From an uncultured Eubacteriales bacterium (GTDB lineage Bacteria > Bacillota > Clostridia > Christensenellales > CAG-138): a DNA stretch of 14,527 nucleotides. A program made the translations under genes and the position numbers. Below, piece by piece: positions 1 through 7,509 of this stretch. Location of the stretch: contig CACXNN010000076.1 in NCBI GenBank assembly GCA_902768995.1, positions 1-14,527 on the forward strand. Reading direction: 5' to 3'. Every line of letters starts with the position of its first letter. Position 1 is the stretch's first letter. The notes below the pieces were generated by a model. That model searched no databases. It was not told where the DNA came from and worked only from the letters and a program-made list of their open reading frames with translations.

Positions 1-19
1 AACGATCAGGAGGTTCGAA

Positions 20-424
20 ATGAAGAAGCGGACAAGGCGTACGAAAGGGATGTTCACCTGGCGGCAGCTGACGGGGGCCCTCGTGGGCTGCGGGATCGCA
101 CTTATAGGAATGCTGCTCCTGTCGCTCCTGCTGTATTGGGACAAGGCGGGGGAGGGAGCCATCAGCCCCGTCAACGGCATCCTGAAGGTGATCTGCCCCT
201 TTGCGGCGGGATTCTTCGCCCTGCGCAAGTCATCTGAATCCACGGCCGTCACGGGGGCCGTGGCCGGCGCGCTGTACGACGTGATCCTGGTGGCGAGCCT
301 TAGCCTATGTATGGGCGGGTTCGTCCCCTCCTGGGCGTTGGTGGGCGATCTCATCATCTGTGTCGCCGCCGGTATGGCGGGGGCCATGGTGAGGGGCTTG
401 CTGCTGGACAATCCAAAGCGATAG
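20..424 (+). CDS. Small four-helix membrane protein, TIGR04086/YrzE-like
   Basis: The protein has 134 residues with a basic N-terminus (KKRTRRTK) and four hydrophobic segments at about 17-39, 49-68, 76-98 and 104-127, separated by short loops. Small Gly/Ala-rich four-helix proteins of this size and pattern (a G-x-x-x-G-x-x-Y motif in helix 3, a Gly/Ala-rich last helix) match the TIGR04086 family of Firmicutes, which is often found near yajC, tgt or queA. Its function is not known. The ATG at 20 is preceded by AGGAGGT at 8-14, which supports this start. A reading frame entering from the left edge ends in a TGA at 21-23, so an upstream gene may overlap this start as ATGA, but only six of its codons are visible. 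The family assignment is from memory of its architecture. That this is a real membrane-protein gene is much surer than the name. Confidence 0.82.
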   Translation: MKKRTRRTKGMFTWRQLTGALVGCGIALIGMLLLSLLLYWDKAGEGAISPVNGILKVICPFAAGFFALRKSSESTAVTGAVAGALYDVILVASLSLCMGGFVPSWALVGDLIICVAAGMAGAMVRGLLLDNPKR

Positions 425-463
425 AGGATTCTTCCTCGCTCCTTCCAAGATGCAGATTTGCGG

Positions 464-492
464 TTGAAATCGTGGGCAAATCCATGTATACT
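464..492 (+). promoter_or_regulatory. Sigma-A promoter for plsX
   Basis: A -35 box TTGAAA (464-469) and a -10 box TATACT (487-492) are separated by exactly 17 bp. This lies in the 96-bp gap between the membrane-protein gene and plsX. Transcription would begin near 499, giving a leader of about 20 nt that carries the plsX ribosome site. plsX can therefore be transcribed independently of the gene upstream. I saw no FapR-like operator (a TTAGTACC-type palindrome) around it. Confidence 0.75.
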
Positions 493-520
493 ACAGAAAA
501 AGTCTACGAAGGAGCGGAAT

Positions 521-1552
521 ATGATCTTTGCATTGGATGCCATGGGCGGCGATCACGCCCCCCAGGCGGTGGTGGACGGCGCGCTGCTGGCCTTGCGGGA
601 ATTGGAAAACGACTTTGTCATCTGGCTGTTCGGCGACGAGGGGCAGATCAAGGCCTGTCTTCAGGGGAAAGAATACCCGGCTGACCGGCTCGTGATCAAG
701 CCTTCCACCGAGGTCATCACCTGCGAGGAAGCCCCGGCCGTGGCGGTGCGGCGGAAGAAGAACTCCTCCATGGTCCTGGCGGCCAAGGCCGTGGCGGACA
801 AGGAGGCCGATTGCTTCATCAGCGCCGGCAGCACCGGCGCGGTCCTTTCCTGCGGCACCCTGGTGATCCGCCGCATCAAGGACGTGCAGCGGCCCGCCCT
901 GGCGCCCCTGATCCCCAACCTGCAGGGGAGCCATACCATGATCATCGATGCCGGGGCCAACGTGGACTGCAAGCCCCTGTATCTCGTGCAGTTCGCTCAG
1001 ATGGGCAGCGCCTATATGGAGCTGGTGGAAGGCGTACAGGACCCCGCTGTGGGACTGCTGAACAACGGCGAGGAGGCGGAGAAGGGAAACGAGCTCACCA
1101 AGGAGACCTATCCGCTGCTGCAGGAGCTGGACGGCATCCGCTTCGCCGGGAACTGCGAAGCCCGGGAGCTGATGAGCGGCGATTTCGACGTGGTGGTCAC
1201 GGACGGCTTCGCTGGGAACGTGCTCCTCAAGAGCACCGAGGGCACCGCTAAGGCCATCACCTCCATGCTTAAGACGGAGCTCATGGGCTCCCTGCGGGGC
1301 ACCATCGGCGGCGCCATCGCCAAGCCCGCCTTCGCCGCCCTGAAGAAAAAGATGGATTATACCGAGGTGGGCGGCGCGCCGCTGCTGGGGGTCAACGGAG
1401 GCGTCATCAAGGCCCACGGCAGCTCCAACGCCAAGGCGTTCTTCAACGCCATCCGCCAGGCTCAGAAGCTGGTGCGTGGCGGCGTGACCCAAAAGATCGC
1501 CGCGGCGGTCCAGGCTTCCAAAGAGCCGCCCACGGAAGAAAAAATTGGTTGA
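521..1552 (+). CDS. plsX: Phosphate acyltransferase PlsX
   Basis: PlsX converts acyl-ACP and phosphate to acyl-phosphate and ACP. The acyl-phosphate feeds PlsY in the first acylation of glycerol-3-phosphate during phospholipid synthesis. It is a peripheral membrane enzyme. The 343-residue product shows the family hallmarks: N-terminal IFALDAMGGDHAP, a GSTGA motif, IDAGANVDCKP in the middle, LLNNGEEAEKGN, then TDGFAGNVLLKSTEG, and LLGVNGGVIKAHGSS near the end. Length is normal (about 330-350). The frame is open back to 458, but the ATG at 521 is chosen because AAGGAG at 509-514 precedes it, the family starts at this residue, and the 458 start would lie upstream of the promoter -35. acpP follows, as is common in Firmicutes, so acyl-carrier and acyl-phosphate steps are adjacent. 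The stop codon overlaps the -35 box of the acpP promoter. Confidence 0.97.
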   Translation: MIFALDAMGGDHAPQAVVDGALLALRELENDFVIWLFGDEGQIKACLQGKEYPADRLVIKPSTEVITCEEAPAVAVRRKKNSSMVLAAKAVADKEADCFISAGSTGAVLSCGTLVIRRIKDVQRPALAPLIPNLQGSHTMIIDAGANVDCKPLYLVQFAQMGSAYMELVEGVQDPAVGLLNNGEEAEKGNELTKETYPLLQELDGIRFAGNCEARELMSGDFDVVVTDGFAGNVLLKSTEGTAKAITSMLKTELMGSLRGTIGGAIAKPAFAALKKKMDYTEVGGAPLLGVNGGVIKAHGSSNAKAFFNAIRQAQKLVRGGVTQKIAAAVQASKEPPTEEKIG

Positions 1553-1577
1553 CAGATCGCGGCCTGTGTTTTACAAT
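1549..1577 (+). promoter_or_regulatory. Strong sigma-A promoter for acpP
   Basis: A perfect -35 TTGACA (1549-1554) and a 5/6 -10 TACAAT (1572-1577) are separated by 17 bp. The -35 box overlaps the plsX stop codon (TGA, 1550-1552). The start of transcription would be near 1584, leaving an AT-rich leader of about 44 nt before acpP. Such a promoter fits the high demand for acyl carrier protein and uncouples its level from plsX. Confidence 0.85.
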
Positions 1578-1627
1578 TAGCAAGTAAATTTTCGGAAAAC
1601 TACGCATTTTATACAGGAGGAGCAAAT

Positions 1628-1849
1628 ATGGATTTTGAGAAGGTACGCGCGATCATCGCCAAGCAGTTGGACATCGACCCGGAGACCATCACGCCCTCGA
1701 GCAGCTTGATCGACGATCTGCATGCGGACTCTCTGGATATCGTGGAACTGGTCATGGATATGGAACAGGAATTCGATGTGGAGATCCCCGATGAGGTACT
1801 GCCCAACATCAAGACCGTAGGCGATGTGGTGGGCTATCTTGCCAAATAA
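1628..1849 (+). CDS. acpP: Acyl carrier protein
   Basis: This small acidic protein (73 residues) carries the growing acyl chain of type II fatty acid synthesis on a 4'-phosphopantetheine arm. The attachment motif HADSLDIVEL is present, with the modified serine at Ser35. Helix II (DSLDIVELVMDMEQEFDVEI) and the following PDE segment are typical of bacterial AcpP. Length is normal. The ATG at 1628 has AGGAGG at 1615-1620 seven bases upstream. It has its own strong promoter and is followed by a terminator-like hairpin, so most of its transcript is probably monocistronic. It supplies the acyl-ACP substrate of the adjacent plsX. Confidence 0.97.
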   Translation: MDFEKVRAIIAKQLDIDPETITPSSSLIDDLHADSLDIVELVMDMEQEFDVEIPDEVLPNIKTVGDVVGYLAK

Positions 1850-1880
1850 TTTGAGCATGCCCTTTCGTTTGAATGGGTCA

Positions 1881-1909
1881 GCCCGCACCGGCAGGATGCG
1901 GGCCTTTTT
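1881..1909 (+). terminator. Terminator or attenuator between acpP and rnc
   Basis: A 7-bp perfect GC-rich stem (GCCCGCA at 1881-1887, TGCGGGC at 1897-1903) encloses a 9-nt loop and is followed by CTTTTT (1904-1909). This is a canonical intrinsic terminator. No separate promoter is evident before rnc at 1925, so rnc, smc and ftsY probably depend on partial read-through. That would make the hairpin an attenuator setting a high acpP to low rnc ratio (inference). Confidence 0.8.
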
Positions 1910-1924
1910 ATAGGAGCGGGCACC

Positions 1925-2620
1925 ATGGTGGATCTGAAGCAGTGTATGGACAGGCTGGGCTATCGTTTTCAAAACGAGGGCCTGCTTCGCCGCGCTTTGA
2001 CCCACTCCTCCATGGCGGTGGAACAGCATCGCATGGGGGAGGACAACGAACGGCTGGAATATTTGGGGGACGCGGTGCTGGAGCACCTGGTGTCCCGCCA
2101 TCTCTTCGACGCCCATCCCGAGATGCGGGAGGGGGCGCTGACGCGGCTGCGCTCCTCCCTGGTCTGTGAAAGCGCCCTGTCCGCGGCGGCCCGGAGGCTG
2201 GGTCTGAACGAACATATCCTTTTGAGCCGGGGTGAGGAGCAGTGCGGCGGCCGAGACAAGGATTCCATCCTGTCCGACGCTTTCGAAGCGGTGCTGGCCG
2301 CCGTGTATCTCGATGGAGGGCTGGACCAAGCCCAGCGGCTGGTCGACGAATACGTCCTATCCGCCGAAACGCTGGAAAACCGCTCCTCCTCCAAGGACAG
2401 CAAGACCGCCTTTCAGGAGCTGGTCCATGCCGATCACAAGGGGCGGGCGATCCGCTACGAGCTGGTGAGCGAGTCCGGCCCCGATCATAAGAAGCTGTTC
2501 ACCATGCGGGTGCTGGTGGACGAGGTGGAATGGGGCACGGGCTCCGGTCCGTCCAAGCAGGCCGCCGGGCAGGCAGCCGCCCAGATGGCCATGGAAAGAT
2601 ATAGGATAGAATGCGACTGA
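1925..2620 (+). CDS. rnc: Ribonuclease III
   Basis: RNase III is a double-strand-specific endoribonuclease that processes rRNA precursors and structured RNAs in the cytoplasm as a Mg-dependent homodimer. The 231-residue product has the signature NERLEYLGDAVLEHL at 41-55 (Glu45 and Asp49 in the active site) and a second acidic pair at Asp118 and Glu121 in SDAFEAVLAAVYLDGG. The C-terminal double-stranded RNA-binding domain covers about 159-229, with DSKTAFQEL at its start and GSGPSKQAAGQAAAQ near its end. Both domains are complete and the length is typical. AGGAG at 1912-1916 supports the ATG at 1925. The gene overlaps smc by 10 bases, the usual rnc-smc arrangement of Firmicutes. Confidence 0.97.
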   Translation: MVDLKQCMDRLGYRFQNEGLLRRALTHSSMAVEQHRMGEDNERLEYLGDAVLEHLVSRHLFDAHPEMREGALTRLRSSLVCESALSAAARRLGLNEHILLSRGEEQCGGRDKDSILSDAFEAVLAAVYLDGGLDQAQRLVDEYVLSAETLENRSSSKDSKTAFQELVHADHKGRAIRYELVSESGPDHKKLFTMRVLVDEVEWGTGSGPSKQAAGQAAAQMAMERYRIECD

Positions 2621-5600
2621 CGAAGCTGGAGATGCAGGGGTTCAAATCCTTTGCAAAGAAAACTGAACTGCAATTCGGCAGCGGGATCACGGCCGTCATC
2701 GGCCCCAACGGCAGCGGAAAGAGCAACATCTCCGATGCGGTCCGCTGGGTGCTGGGCGAGCAGAGCGCCCGGGCCCTGCGCGGCGCCAAGATGGAGGACG
2801 TGATCTTCAACGGCACCCAGAAGCGCCGTCCTTTGGGCATGGCCGAGGTGACGCTGACCTTCGAGAACGCCGATCATGCCCTGCCGGTGGACTACGCCGA
2901 GGTGGCCGTCACCCGTCGGGTGTACCGCAACGGAGAGAGCGAATACGCCATCAACGGCAAGACCTGCCGGTTGAAGGACGTGCTGGAGCTGTTCCGGGAC
3001 ACGGGCATCGGCCGGGACGGCTATTCCATCATCTCCCAGGGCAAGGTGGATGAAATTTTATCCAACAAATCCGCCGACCGCCGCTCCGCGCTGGAGGAGG
3101 CGGCCGGCGTCATGCGCTATCGCGTGCGCCGCACCGAAGCCGAAAAGAAGCTGGAAAACACCCAGAAGAACATGGAGCGTATCGGCGACATCCTCCATGA
3201 GCTGGAGAGCCGGATCGGCCCCTTGCAGGAGCAGCGGGAGAAGGCGATCCAGTATCAGGGCGCCCGGGAGGAGCTGCGTCGGCTGGAGGTGAACCTGTTC
3301 CTCCACGAGACGGAGAAAAACCGGACTAAGATCGCGGAGCTGCAGGCCACGTTGGACGACGTTCAGCAGAAACTTTCCGGCGTGGAGTCCGAGGACGGGA
3401 TGCTGCAGGAGGCCAGCCACGAGCTGGAGGACCGCATCCGTGCCCTGGACGAAAAGCTGGACGAGGGGCAGAAGCGTCTCTTGGAGCTCCTTTCCCAGGT
3501 GGAGAGCCTTCAGGGCGAGATGAAGCTGAAGCAGGCCCGACAGGAGACGCTGATAAAGGAGCAGGAACGGCTTTTATCCGAGGCGGAAGGGCAGGAGAAG
3601 GAAGCGGCCGAGCGCCAGCAGACCCTGGACAGCCTGGGCAACCTTTCCGACGAGGAGAAGGAAGCGCTGCAGCAGCAGATAGACCAGGCCAGCGGAGCTC
3701 TCCAGGACCTTCAGACCGCCTGCGATCAGGCGGAAGCGGCGCTGGAGGAGAAGAAGAACCGGATCATGGAGGCGTTGAACCGCCTGTCCGATAAGAAGAG
3801 CAGCCTATCCCGGCTGTCCGCTTTGGAGCAGTCCCTGGCGGAACGGGCGGAGGCCATCCGTGTCGATATCGAGAAGAACGAGGTCCGACTGGCGGAGCTC
3901 CAAGAGGAGCAGGCCCAGGCGAAAGAGGAGCAGGAAAAGCTGTCAGCCCTGCGGGAGAACAGCCGACAGCTCCTGAAAGAAGCCCGGGACAATCATGCCA
4001 AGCTCCTGACGGACCAGGAAGCGGAGGCGGACGCCCTGCGCCAGAAGGAGCAGGAAAGCGGCGCCATGTCCTCCCGGCTCCACGTGCTGGAGGAGATGGC
4101 CCGAAAGCGGGAAGGCTATCAAAACAGCGTGCGGCTCATCATGGACCTGGCCGAGAGGGACGTGGAGCTGCGGCAGAAGATCGTGGGCGTGGTGGCGGAG
4201 CTCATCCACGTGCCCGAAAAGTATGAAGTCGCCATCGGTACGGCCCTGGGCGGCGCCCAGCAGAACCTGGTGAGCCGGACCGGCCGGGACGCCAAGTATA
4301 TCATCGAGACCCTGCGGCGGCGGGAATTCGGCCGCTGCACCATCCTGCCTTTGGACCTGCTTTCGGAGAACGGCGTCCGGGAAAAGGACCGCCACTTCCT
4401 GCATGAGAAGGGCGTCGTGGGCCTGGCCTGCGATTTGATCCGCTGGGAGGAGGGCATGGATAAGGCCGTGGAATACCTCCTGGGCCGGACCGTGGTGGTG
4501 GAGGACCTGTCCGTGGGCGTGAGCCTGAAGGAGCGCTCCGGCGGCGTCTTCCAGATCGTCACCCTCAAGGGCGACCTCATCACCCCCGGCGGCGCCATGA
4601 CCGGCGGCAGCAGCCAGCGCAAGAGCTTCGGCATCCTGGGCCGGGAGAGGGAGATCGCGGACCTTAAGAAGAAATACGCCGATTTGGAGAAGGAGCGCAA
4701 AGCCGCTGCCGAAAGGCTGTCGGAGAAGAAGCAGCAGACCGTTTTGGCCGCCGTCCAGGTGGATGCGCTGGTGGCGGACCTGCATGACAGGGATATCGAT
4801 CTCGAGCGGCAGAACGACAAGCTCAGCATCATCCAGCGGGATATGGAATCGGCCCAAGGCGACCGGGAGACTCTGGAGGAGGAGCTGACCGCCACCGGGG
4901 ACAACATCCGCTCCATCCAGGAACGGAAAGCCTTGCTGGACAGCGAGCAGACCGATCTGGAGGAACAGGGCAACGTCTCCCGCCAGCAGATCGTGGAGGA
5001 GAGCAAGGCCCTGTACGCCCTGCGCAAGCGGCGGGACGAGCAGGCGGAAGCCCTGACCGAGCTTCGGCTCCGGCACACCGCCGTTATGAAAGAAGCCTCC
5101 GCCCGGGAGGCGGAGCGGGAACGGCTCACCCGGGAGATCGAACGCTGCGGTCAAAGGCGAGCGTCCCTATTGGAGGAAGCTCAACAGGCTCGGCAGGAGG
5201 CCGAAGGGGAGGCCCAGGCTCAGCTGGAGCTGCAGGCCCGCATCGAGGAAGCCAAGACCATCCTGTCCGCCGCCCAGCAGGAGCAGCAGAAGGTGGACGA
5301 CCAGCGGTCCGTCCAAAAGGAGGAGCTGCGGGTCCGCCGGGCCAGGCGGGACGAGCTTTTGGGCAGCACCCGAGAGCTGCTGGACAGCCGAACCCGGACG
5401 GAGATGGCCCTGGGCAAGCTCCAGACGTCCTTGGAGCAGCAGCAGGACCGCATCTGGCAGAACTACGGCCTCACCTACGAAAACGCCCTGCAGCTGAAGG
5501 AGGATATCCCCATCACCTCCAGCAGCCAGCGGGCGGCCAAGCTTCGGGAGCAGATCCGCTCTCTGGGCACGGTCAATTTGGATTCCATCGAGGAATACGC

Positions 5601-6072
5601 CCAGGTTTCGGAGCGATTCGAGAACCTGAGCAAGCAATACGACGATCTGACCCACGCGGCCCAGGACCTGTACACCCTCATCGAAAAGCTCACCCGGACC
5701 ATGGAGAAGGTCTTCGCCGGGGAGTTCGATCGGGTCCAAAAGGAGTTCAAGAACGTGTTCGTGGCCCTGTTCGGCGGCGGCCAGGCGGAGCTTCGGCTCA
5801 GCGACCCCAAGGACGTGCTGAACTGCGATATCGACATCATCGCCCAGCCCCCGGGCAAGAAGCTGCAGTTGTTGAGCCTCATGTCCGGCGGCGAGCGGGC
5901 GTTGACGGCCATCGCCCTGCTGTTCGCCATGCTGCGGGTCAAGAGCCCGGCTTCGCGGAGTTCGTTCGGGACTATGGGAAGCAGACCCAGTTCATCCTTA
6001 TCACCCACCGCAAGGGCAGCATGGAGGTATGCAACACCCTGTACGGCGTGGCCATGGAGGAGAAGGGCGTGA
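2611..6072 (+). CDS. smc: Chromosome segregation protein SMC, frameshifted near C-terminus with Walker B missing
   Basis: SMC is the ATPase core of bacterial condensin, acting with ScpA and ScpB to compact and segregate chromosomes. The 1153-residue frame begins with the N-terminal head, including Walker A GPNGSGKSN at 31-39. Long coiled coils follow on both sides of a complete hinge domain (about 526-668, ending in GGAMTGGS). The C-terminal head resumes with the signature LSLMSGGERALTA (SGGE at 1092-1095). After LRVKSP (Pro1113) the family expects a segment of the type FCxLDExEAALDExNVxRFA. Here that segment is absent, and the remaining 40 residues are unrelated out-of-frame sequence. The genuine C-terminus lies in another frame at 5952-6110. 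Adding back about 19-20 residues gives about 1184, the usual SMC length. The start at 2611 lies inside the end of rnc and has only a weak AGGA upstream, suggesting translational coupling. As written the protein would lack ATP hydrolysis. I think an assembly or sequencing deletion is more likely than a true null allele. Confidence 0.93.
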   Translation: MRLTKLEMQGFKSFAKKTELQFGSGITAVIGPNGSGKSNISDAVRWVLGEQSARALRGAKMEDVIFNGTQKRRPLGMAEVTLTFENADHALPVDYAEVAVTRRVYRNGESEYAINGKTCRLKDVLELFRDTGIGRDGYSIISQGKVDEILSNKSADRRSALEEAAGVMRYRVRRTEAEKKLENTQKNMERIGDILHELESRIGPLQEQREKAIQYQGAREELRRLEVNLFLHETEKNRTKIAELQATLDDVQQKLSGVESEDGMLQEASHELEDRIRALDEKLDEGQKRLLELLSQVESLQGEMKLKQARQETLIKEQERLLSEAEGQEKEAAERQQTLDSLGNLSDEEKEALQQQIDQASGALQDLQTACDQAEAALEEKKNRIMEALNRLSDKKSSLSRLSALEQSLAERAEAIRVDIEKNEVRLAELQEEQAQAKEEQEKLSALRENSRQLLKEARDNHAKLLTDQEAEADALRQKEQESGAMSSRLHVLEEMARKREGYQNSVRLIMDLAERDVELRQKIVGVVAELIHVPEKYEVAIGTALGGAQQNLVSRTGRDAKYIIETLRRREFGRCTILPLDLLSENGVREKDRHFLHEKGVVGLACDLIRWEEGMDKAVEYLLGRTVVVEDLSVGVSLKERSGGVFQIVTLKGDLITPGGAMTGGSSQRKSFGILGREREIADLKKKYADLEKERKAAAERLSEKKQQTVLAAVQVDALVADLHDRDIDLERQNDKLSIIQRDMESAQGDRETLEEELTATGDNIRSIQERKALLDSEQTDLEEQGNVSRQQIVEESKALYALRKRRDEQAEALTELRLRHTAVMKEASAREAERERLTREIERCGQRRASLLEEAQQARQEAEGEAQAQLELQARIEEAKTILSAAQQEQQKVDDQRSVQKEELRVRRARRDELLGSTRELLDSRTRTEMALGKLQTSLEQQQDRIWQNYGLTYENALQLKEDIPITSSSQRAAKLREQIRSLGTVNLDSIEEYAQVSERFENLSKQYDDLTHAAQDLYTLIEKLTRTMEKVFAGEFDRVQKEFKNVFVALFGGGQAELRLSDPKDVLNCDIDIIAQPPGKKLQLLSLMSGGERALTAIALLFAMLRVKSPASRSSFGTMGSRPSSSLSPTARAAWRYATPCTAWPWRRRA

Positions 6073-6110
6073 GCAGTATCGTATCCGCGAAATTCGAGGA
6101 GGCAGTATAA
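5952..6110 (+). pseudogene. smc: Displaced C-terminal end of smc
   Basis: Reading from 5952 in a frame different from the upstream smc codons gives 52 residues beginning FAEFVRDYGKQTQFILITHR and continuing with KGSMEVCNTLYGVAMEEKGVS. This is the conserved H-loop region and tail of SMC. It ends in a TAA at 6108-6110 that abuts the ftsY start codon. To join this in frame to Pro1113, the missing DNA must be 3n+1 bases long. About 55, 58 or 61 bp would fit the family. The junction is at about 5949-5952. Confidence 0.88.
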
Positions 6111-7004
6111 ATGGCAGGTTTCTTTTCAAAGCTGAAGGACGGGCTCAAGAAGACTCGGAACAGCTGGTTCGACGCCATCTTCGGCGAGGACCGTATCAGC
6201 GACGAGTTCTTCGACGAGCTGGAGGAGAGCATGATCCTGGCGGACATGGGCGTGGAAACGTCCACCAGCCTGGTGGAAGCCCTGCGCAAGCAGATCAAGG
6301 AGGAGAAGCTCAAGAACCGGGGCGAGGCCCGGGAGGCGCTGATCGACCTGATCGCCCAGCGGGTGGCCTCCGAGGGACCCTTTCCTCTGGACGAGCAGGC
6401 GGGCGTCATCCTGATCGTAGGCGTCAACGGGGTGGGGAAGACCACCTCCATCGGCAAGATCGCCCACGAGTACAAGTCCCGGGGCCGCAAACCCATGCTG
6501 GCGGCGGCGGACACCTTCCGGGCGGCGGCGGCGGAGCAGCTGGGCATCTGGGCGGAGCGGGCCGGCGTGCCCATGGTCCGCCACCAGGAGGGCTCTGACC
6601 CGGCGGCGGTGGTCTACGACGCCATCGCCTCCTACAAGGCCAAGGGCTGCGACCTGCTGATCGTGGACACCGCGGGACGGCTCCACAACAAGAAGAACCT
6701 GATGAACGAGCTTTCCAAGATCCGCAAGGTCATCGACCGGGAGCTCCCCGGCGTGCCCTGTCAGGTGCTGCTGGTGCTGGACGCCACCACGGGTCAAAAC
6801 GCCCTCGCTCAGGCCTTGGCTTTCCAGGAGGCCAGCGACCTTGACGGGGTGATCCTGACCAAGCTGGACGGTACGGCCAAGGGCGGCGTGGTGGTGAACA
6901 TCTGCAACACCCTCCACGTGCCCGTGCGCTTCATCGGCGTGGGGGAGGGGATCGACGATCTCAAGCCCTTCGACGGCCAGGAATTCGCCCAGGCGTTGCT
7001 GTAA
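6111..7004 (+). CDS. ftsY: Signal recognition particle receptor FtsY
   Basis: FtsY is the SRP-receptor GTPase that docks ribosome-nascent-chain complexes carrying SRP at the cytoplasmic membrane. The 297-residue protein has a short basic, amphipathic N-terminus (FFSKLKDGLKKTRNSWFDAI) in place of the long acidic A domain of E. coli, then the N domain helices and the G domain. Seen motifs are the P-loop GVNGVGKTT (104-112), DTFRAAAAEQL, DTAGR (186-190), LVLDATTGQNA, and TKLDGTAKGG (250-259), ending in VGEGIDDLKPFDGQEFAQALL. This is the compact form usual in Firmicutes. GAGGAGG at 6096-6102, inside the last smc codons, gives an 8-nt spacing. The smc stop and the ftsY ATG are directly adjacent. 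Confidence 0.97.
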   Translation: MAGFFSKLKDGLKKTRNSWFDAIFGEDRISDEFFDELEESMILADMGVETSTSLVEALRKQIKEEKLKNRGEAREALIDLIAQRVASEGPFPLDEQAGVILIVGVNGVGKTTSIGKIAHEYKSRGRKPMLAAADTFRAAAAEQLGIWAERAGVPMVRHQEGSDPAAVVYDAIASYKAKGCDLLIVDTAGRLHNKKNLMNELSKIRKVIDRELPGVPCQVLLVLDATTGQNALAQALAFQEASDLDGVILTKLDGTAKGGVVVNICNTLHVPVRFIGVGEGIDDLKPFDGQEFAQALL

Positions 7005-7005
7005 A

Positions 7006-7470
7006 ATGGGCATGACCGGGTACATGGCAGAGATGCGACGGCTGGTGGGCCACAGGACCGTGATCCAGTGCGCCGCCAGCGTCATCGTGGTGGACCAGCA
7101 GGGGCGGCTGCTCCTGGGCAGGCGGTCCGACGATCACCTGTGGGGGTATTCCGGCGGCTCCGTGGAAGTGGACGAAGTCGTGGAGGACTGCGCTCGGCGG
7201 GAGCTGAAGGAGGAGATGGGTCTCGACGCCCTGGAGCTTACCTTCTTCTGCGTCAACTCCGGCCCCGAAGCCCATCACGTCTATCCCAACGGCGACGAGG
7301 TGTCCAACTTCGAGATCGTCTACCTGTGCCGCAAGTATCAGGGCGAGCCGAATAACGCCGACGGGGAGATGACGGAGCTGCGCTTCTTCGCCCCAGTCGA
7401 AATCGACCTCGACATGATCTCGAAGCCCATACGGCCGGTCCTGCGCCGATATCTGGAACAATACGCATAA
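7006..7470 (+). CDS. Nudix hydrolase
   Basis: This 154-residue protein carries a perfect Nudix box at 51-73: G-x5-E-x7-R-E-L-x-E-E-x-G-L, with GSVEVDE followed by RRELKEEMGL. The box binds Mg and positions the substrate's diphosphate for cleavage. The N-terminal RRLVGHRTVIQCAASVIVVD resembles a Firmicutes subgroup of stand-alone Nudix proteins whose substrates are mostly undefined, so no specific substrate is assigned. The start at 7006 lies one base after the ftsY stop (TAAAATG), with no clear Shine-Dalgarno, so translation is probably coupled to ftsY. Other ATGs at 7012 and 7024 are possible starts. A strong terminator follows immediately, making this the last gene of the plus-strand block. 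Confidence 0.93.
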   Translation: MGMTGYMAEMRRLVGHRTVIQCAASVIVVDQQGRLLLGRRSDDHLWGYSGGSVEVDEVVEDCARRELKEEMGLDALELTFFCVNSGPEAHHVYPNGDEVSNFEIVYLCRKYQGEPNNADGEMTELRFFAPVEIDLDMISKPIRPVLRRYLEQYA

Positions 7471-7497
7471 AAAAGAGGAGCGGATCGCTCCTCTTTT
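7471..7497. terminator. Bidirectional intrinsic terminator
   Basis: A 12-bp perfect inverted repeat (AAAAGAGGAGCG at 7471-7482 and CGCTCCTCTTTT at 7486-7497) surrounds a 3-nt loop. It has a T-run at the end on both strands (TTTT on plus, TTTTTTA on minus). It lies directly after the Nudix stop at 7470 and 12 bases beyond the stop of the convergent Clp gene, so it serves both. Confidence 0.9.
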
Positions 7498-7509
7498 CGT
7501 ATGCTGGAT

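Noticed and set aside
424..437. Small hairpin GAGGA-TTCT-TCCTC after the membrane-protein gene, considered as a terminator.
   Set aside because: The stem is only 5 bp and no T-run follows.
458..520. Upstream extension of plsX to an ATG at 458.
   Set aside because: It would start upstream of the plsX promoter (464-492), has no ribosome site, and adds 21 residues not found in the family.
491..1492. A 333-codon minus-strand frame opposite plsX.
   Set aside because: It is composition-driven, opposite a gene with full PlsX motifs, and has no domain of its own.
3943..5154. A 403-codon minus-strand frame inside smc, rich in Leu, Gln, Ala and His.
   Set aside because: It is the complement of the SMC coiled coil and hinge, has no recognisable domain and no convincing ribosome site, and is typical of a GC-rich shadow frame.
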